A stretch of DNA of 64,000 bases from Acidobacteriaceae bacterium. Its GTDB lineage: Bacteria > Acidobacteriota > Terriglobia > Terriglobales > Acidobacteriaceae. The stretch is from positions 23,218 to 87,217 of the forward strand of contig PMWW01000164.1 of assembly GCA_003165795.1 (NCBI GenBank), read 5' to 3'. The notes beneath the pieces are model-generated. The model was not told the DNA's origin. It made no database searches and worked only from the letters and a program-made list of their open reading frames with translations. Shown piece by piece: positions 61,606 to 64,000 of the stretch; the first letter of the stretch is position 1, and each line of letters opens with the position of its first letter. The position numbers were made by a program, and so were the translations under genes.

Positions 61606-62121
61606 ATGAAGCCTCTTAGGTGGGTTGGACTTCGTACTGCAAGTGGCGCCGGCATTCTGCTCGCGTCATTTCTTTTGCTGCTCCCGTTTCCCGCTTGGGC
61701 GGCCTTGGGCGATAACGCAGCTTCCGTTCTTACGGACCAAGCCAGAATGAAAGGGACGCTGCACAGCACCGACAATCGCACTTACGTTCTGCACGAGATC
61801 ACGATGTCATCGGGAGCCAAAGTGCGCGAGTTTGTCACCCCCGGCGGCGCCGTCTTCGGAGTGGCGTGGGAAGGCCAATTTCCTCCTAACTTCGAGCTGT
61901 TGCTCGGCGCCTACTACCAGCAGGCGCAGCAGGCTGCGGAGCAGCGAGCAGCTACCCAGACGCAGCCAGACGGAGTACCGGTGCGACGTGGGCGCGGTCC
62001 CTTGGTGATTCAGACGCCCGGACTCGTGCTGAATCAGACGGGGCACATGCGCAGCTTCCATGGTGTGGCCTACGTTCCACAATTAGTGCCGCAAGGCGTC
62101 CAAGCCAGCGAGATTCGCTGA
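61606..62121 (+). CDS. DUF2844 exported protein
   Basis: The protein has 171 residues with a signal peptide (GAGILLASFLLLLPFPAWA-AL). The mature N-terminus ALGDNAASVLTDQARMKGTL, YVLHEITMSSGAKVREFVTP, GGAVFGVAWEGQFPPNFELL and a later FHGVAYVPQLVPQGVQASEI fit DUF2844. The function is not known. It pairs with DUF3443 13 bp downstream, and this pairing recurs in other bacteria as I recall. A very strong GGAGGAGG ribosome site precedes the ATG. It may be a substrate or partner of the DUF3443 protein. Confidence 0.9.
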   Translation: MKPLRWVGLRTASGAGILLASFLLLLPFPAWAALGDNAASVLTDQARMKGTLHSTDNRTYVLHEITMSSGAKVREFVTPGGAVFGVAWEGQFPPNFELLLGAYYQQAQQAAEQRAATQTQPDGVPVRRGRGPLVIQTPGLVLNQTGHMRSFHGVAYVPQLVPQGVQASEIR

Positions 62122-62134
62122 AGGAGACAATCGC

Positions 62135-63916
62135 GTGCGCAAACTAGGATTTTTGCTGGTGCTGGCAAGTCTGTCGCTGCTGGCTGCTTGTGGAAGCAGC
62201 GGTGGTGGCAGTAATACGTCAAGCACTGTCACGTCGGTCAGCGTGAGTTGCTCGCCATCGACCGTATCGTCAGGTCAAACCAGCCAGTGCTCGGCGACGG
62301 TGACGGGAACGGGAAACTTCAGTTCAGCCGTGACCTGGACCGCTAACAACAACGCTACTATCTCCTCCACTGGACTGCTTACGGCACCCACTGTCTCTTC
62401 GGCGACCACCGTTACGGTAACCGCAACTTCAACCCAGGATGCGACGAAGTCAGGTACGGCATCAGTTACGGTCAACCCGATGGGATCGATCACCGCGGTG
62501 AGCGTGAGCTGCTTGCCGTCTACTGTCTCATCAGGCCAAACCAGCCAATGCTCGGCGACGGTGACGGGAACGGGGAGCTTCAGTTCGTCCGTGACCTGGA
62601 GCGCAACTGCGGGCTCGATTTCAGCGTCCGGCGTCCTCACCGCGCCCATCGTCTCCTCGCCAACAACTGTAACGGTGACGGCAACATCGACGCAGGATGC
62701 GACGAAGTCCGGGACGGCATCAGTTACGGTCAACCCGATAACGGCAGGTGCCAACGTGGCGCCGATTATCGTAGATGCTGGACCTGACCCGGCGAACTTT
62801 ACTTCTGCCAACGTGGCCTTCGTCACGGTCACGGTCTGCGTGCCGGGAAGCACGACGCAGTGTCAGACCATCGATCATGTGCAGGTCGACACCGGATCTT
62901 CAGGCTTGCGCATTATTTCCAGCGTACTGACCATTTCGCTGCCTCCAGAAAACGATTCCGGCGGTAATCCTCTCGATGAATGTCTGGTGTTCGCGGATGG
63001 CTTCGTGTGGGGACCGGTGGCTACTGCAGACATTACGGTCGCGGGCGAAACGGCTTCCGCCGTGCCCGTGCAAATCATGATTCCGGCGTCCAGCTTGCCG
63101 CCGGTTCCACCGACTTGTTCCAGCCAGAACCCGACGGGAGGAAGTGGCAATGAAGGCGGCAGCGTGGACGCGTTCGGAGCCAACGCCCTCATTGGGGTGG
63201 GACTCTTCCAGCAAGACTGTGGCCCGTATTGTGTTACCAATTCGACCAATCCCTATTTTTACTATGGCTGCACCTCGTCAGGCTGCACTCCCACGACGGC
63301 CACCTTGGCACAACAGGTGCCGAACCCGGCTGCTCTGTTTGCGACCGACAATAACGGTGTCCTGGTCCAATTGGAGTCCGTACCCGACGGCGGGTTGGCT
63401 ACCGCCAACGGCTTCCTGATCTTTGGTATTGGCACGCAATCGAACAATGGATTAGGAGGCGCGACGGTTTACCCGGTGCCCGACAGCGGAAACAACGCCG
63501 GCGATTTCATTACCACGTTTACCGGCTCCAGCGGCGTACCCGAATCGTATCCCCAAAGCTTTGTTGACAGCGGTTCCAACGGATACTTCTTCCTGGACTC
63601 CGCGACCACCGGCATACCAACGTGCAGTGGCCAACTGAGCGCATGGTACTGCCCGACGACATCACCCGACAATCTCACGGCAAGCAACCAGGGGCAGAGC
63701 GTGTCAGGCCCGCTGGGTAGTCAGATTTCGGTCAGCTTCAGTATTGAGAATACGAACAATCTTTTCAGCGGCAGTAACAGCGCGTTCAGCACTCTAGGCG
63801 GAGTCAACTCGGGTGCCTTCGACTGGGGTTTGTCGTTCTTCTACGGCAGAAACGTGTTCACTGCGATTGAGAACATGAGCACGCCGGGAGGGACGGGACC
63901 CTACTTCGCCTACTAG
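62135..63916 (+). CDS. DUF3443 lipoprotein with Ig-like repeats and pepsin-like Asp motifs
   Basis: The protein has 593 residues and starts at GTG after AAGGAGACAATC. The lipobox is LSLLAACGSS. Two near-identical Ig-like repeats of about 85 residues (31-115 and 118-201) follow; each contains VSSGQTSQCSATVTGTG and TATSTQDATKSGTASVTVNP. The DUF3443 domain (about 208-593) contains VQVDTGSSGLRI (about 249-260) and SFVDSGSNGYFF (about 475-486), plus ALIGVGLFQQD and DWGLSFFYGRNVFTAIE. Two Asp-[TS]-Gly-Ser motifs about 225 residues apart, each followed by a hydrophobic-hydrophobic-Gly element, match the order of pepsin-like aspartic proteases. It is anchored at the outer membrane or cell surface. 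Protease activity is inferred. Confidence 0.88.
   Translation: MRKLGFLLVLASLSLLAACGSSGGGSNTSSTVTSVSVSCSPSTVSSGQTSQCSATVTGTGNFSSAVTWTANNNATISSTGLLTAPTVSSATTVTVTATSTQDATKSGTASVTVNPMGSITAVSVSCLPSTVSSGQTSQCSATVTGTGSFSSSVTWSATAGSISASGVLTAPIVSSPTTVTVTATSTQDATKSGTASVTVNPITAGANVAPIIVDAGPDPANFTSANVAFVTVTVCVPGSTTQCQTIDHVQVDTGSSGLRIISSVLTISLPPENDSGGNPLDECLVFADGFVWGPVATADITVAGETASAVPVQIMIPASSLPPVPPTCSSQNPTGGSGNEGGSVDAFGANALIGVGLFQQDCGPYCVTNSTNPYFYYGCTSSGCTPTTATLAQQVPNPAALFATDNNGVLVQLESVPDGGLATANGFLIFGIGTQSNNGLGGATVYPVPDSGNNAGDFITTFTGSSGVPESYPQSFVDSGSNGYFFLDSATTGIPTCSGQLSAWYCPTTSPDNLTASNQGQSVSGPLGSQISVSFSIENTNNLFSGSNSAFSTLGGVNSGAFDWGLSFFYGRNVFTAIENMSTPGGTGPYFAY
62225..62737 (+). repeat. Two tandem coding repeats (Ig-like modules)
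   Basis: Two copies of about 255 bp lie at about 62225-62479 and 62486-62737. Long stretches are identical at the DNA level (for example CAAACCAGCCA and the TGCTCGGCGACGGTGACGGG segment), which suggests recent duplication or gene conversion. Confidence 0.75.
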
Positions 63917-63949
63917 CGCCCCGCGATCGAGCGAGACTAGGGTACAAGC

Positions 63950-63986
63950 GCCGCCGGGTTCCCCCAAAACTCGGCGGCTTCGTTTT
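63950..63986 (+). terminator. Intrinsic terminator after the DUF3443 gene
   Basis: GCCGCCG (63950-63956) pairs with CGGCGGC (63972-63978); flanking bases partly extend the stem. It is followed by TTCGTTTTG. It lies 34 bp past the stop codon. Confidence 0.75.
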
Positions 63987-64000
63987 GCTCAACCATCGTT

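Noticed and set aside
1-64000. tRNA, rRNA and CRISPR features
   Set aside because: No T-loop/acceptor pattern, rRNA block or regularly spaced direct repeat was noticed on reading. A dedicated search (tRNAscan-SE, Infernal) was not possible.
1-64000. Insertion sequence or prophage
   Set aside because: No transposase, integrase or phage structural gene was recognised. The repeats are short and non-coding.

Overview
The window is a GC-rich bacterial chromosome segment with densely packed genes on both strands and no rRNA, tRNA, CRISPR array, phage or recognisable transposase. The gene content (winged-helix/TPR regulators, HAF-repeat protein, DUF2844/DUF3443 pair, bactofilin, MqnC of the futalosine menaquinone route, CADD-like oxygenase, many signal-peptide proteins) and the very abundant short hairpin repeats suggest an Acidobacteriota genome, probably Terriglobia. 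This is an inference from content; no taxonomic marker was checked.

Layout. 1-8.4 kb: repeat cluster, CADD-like oxygenase, Sel1 protein, mnmG carrying repeat-derived insertions, a ComEA-like protein, murJ, a broken DUF4258 gene coupled to DUF2283, a small cysteine protein and bactofilin. 8.8-20 kb: RNase R (also with insertions), an exported lipoprotein-sorting-like protein followed by a winged-helix/TPR regulator, a DUF4239 membrane protein, AmtB, a large DUF6311-like membrane protein and an EVE-domain protein. 20.2-30.7 kb: a sulfatase locus, all on the minus strand, with a copper-type formylglycine-generating enzyme, two outer-membrane barrels, an OmpA-family protein, a small membrane protein and two sulfatases. 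The OmpA-family gene and both sulfatase genes are preceded by the same two-hairpin leader. 31-36.6 kb: polyprenol-phosphate-sugar synthase type GT2 and a 1510-residue methyltransferase/GT2/GT4 fusion in lower-GC DNA. 37-41.9 kb: HAF-repeat protein, DEAD-box helicase, receiver-like protein. 41.9-46.3 kb: an ATPase/FtsX-permease/AttH-type lipocalin operon. 46.4-58.3 kb: metabolic and envelope genes (ADH, PNPOx-like, CusF-SCO1 fusion, MarC, NhaA, GlmU, YvcK, LepB). 58.4-60.3 kb: an AAA ATPase/DUF4276 pair that looks like an abortive-infection type defence module. 60.3-64 kb: mqnC and the DUF2844/DUF3443 pair.

Themes. (1) The sulfatase locus looks like a functional unit: exported sulfatases with Cys-type active sites, the enzyme that converts that Cys to formylglycine, and outer-membrane proteins, with a candidate shared cis-acting RNA. 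(2) Dispersed hairpin repeats have entered conserved housekeeping genes (mnmG, rnr) in frame. (3) DUF3443 carries two Asp-Ser/Thr-Gly motifs in a pepsin-like order. (4) Small items below usual annotation limits include a Cys-rich micro-ORF with an in-frame TGA and a DUF4258 gene broken by one TAG.
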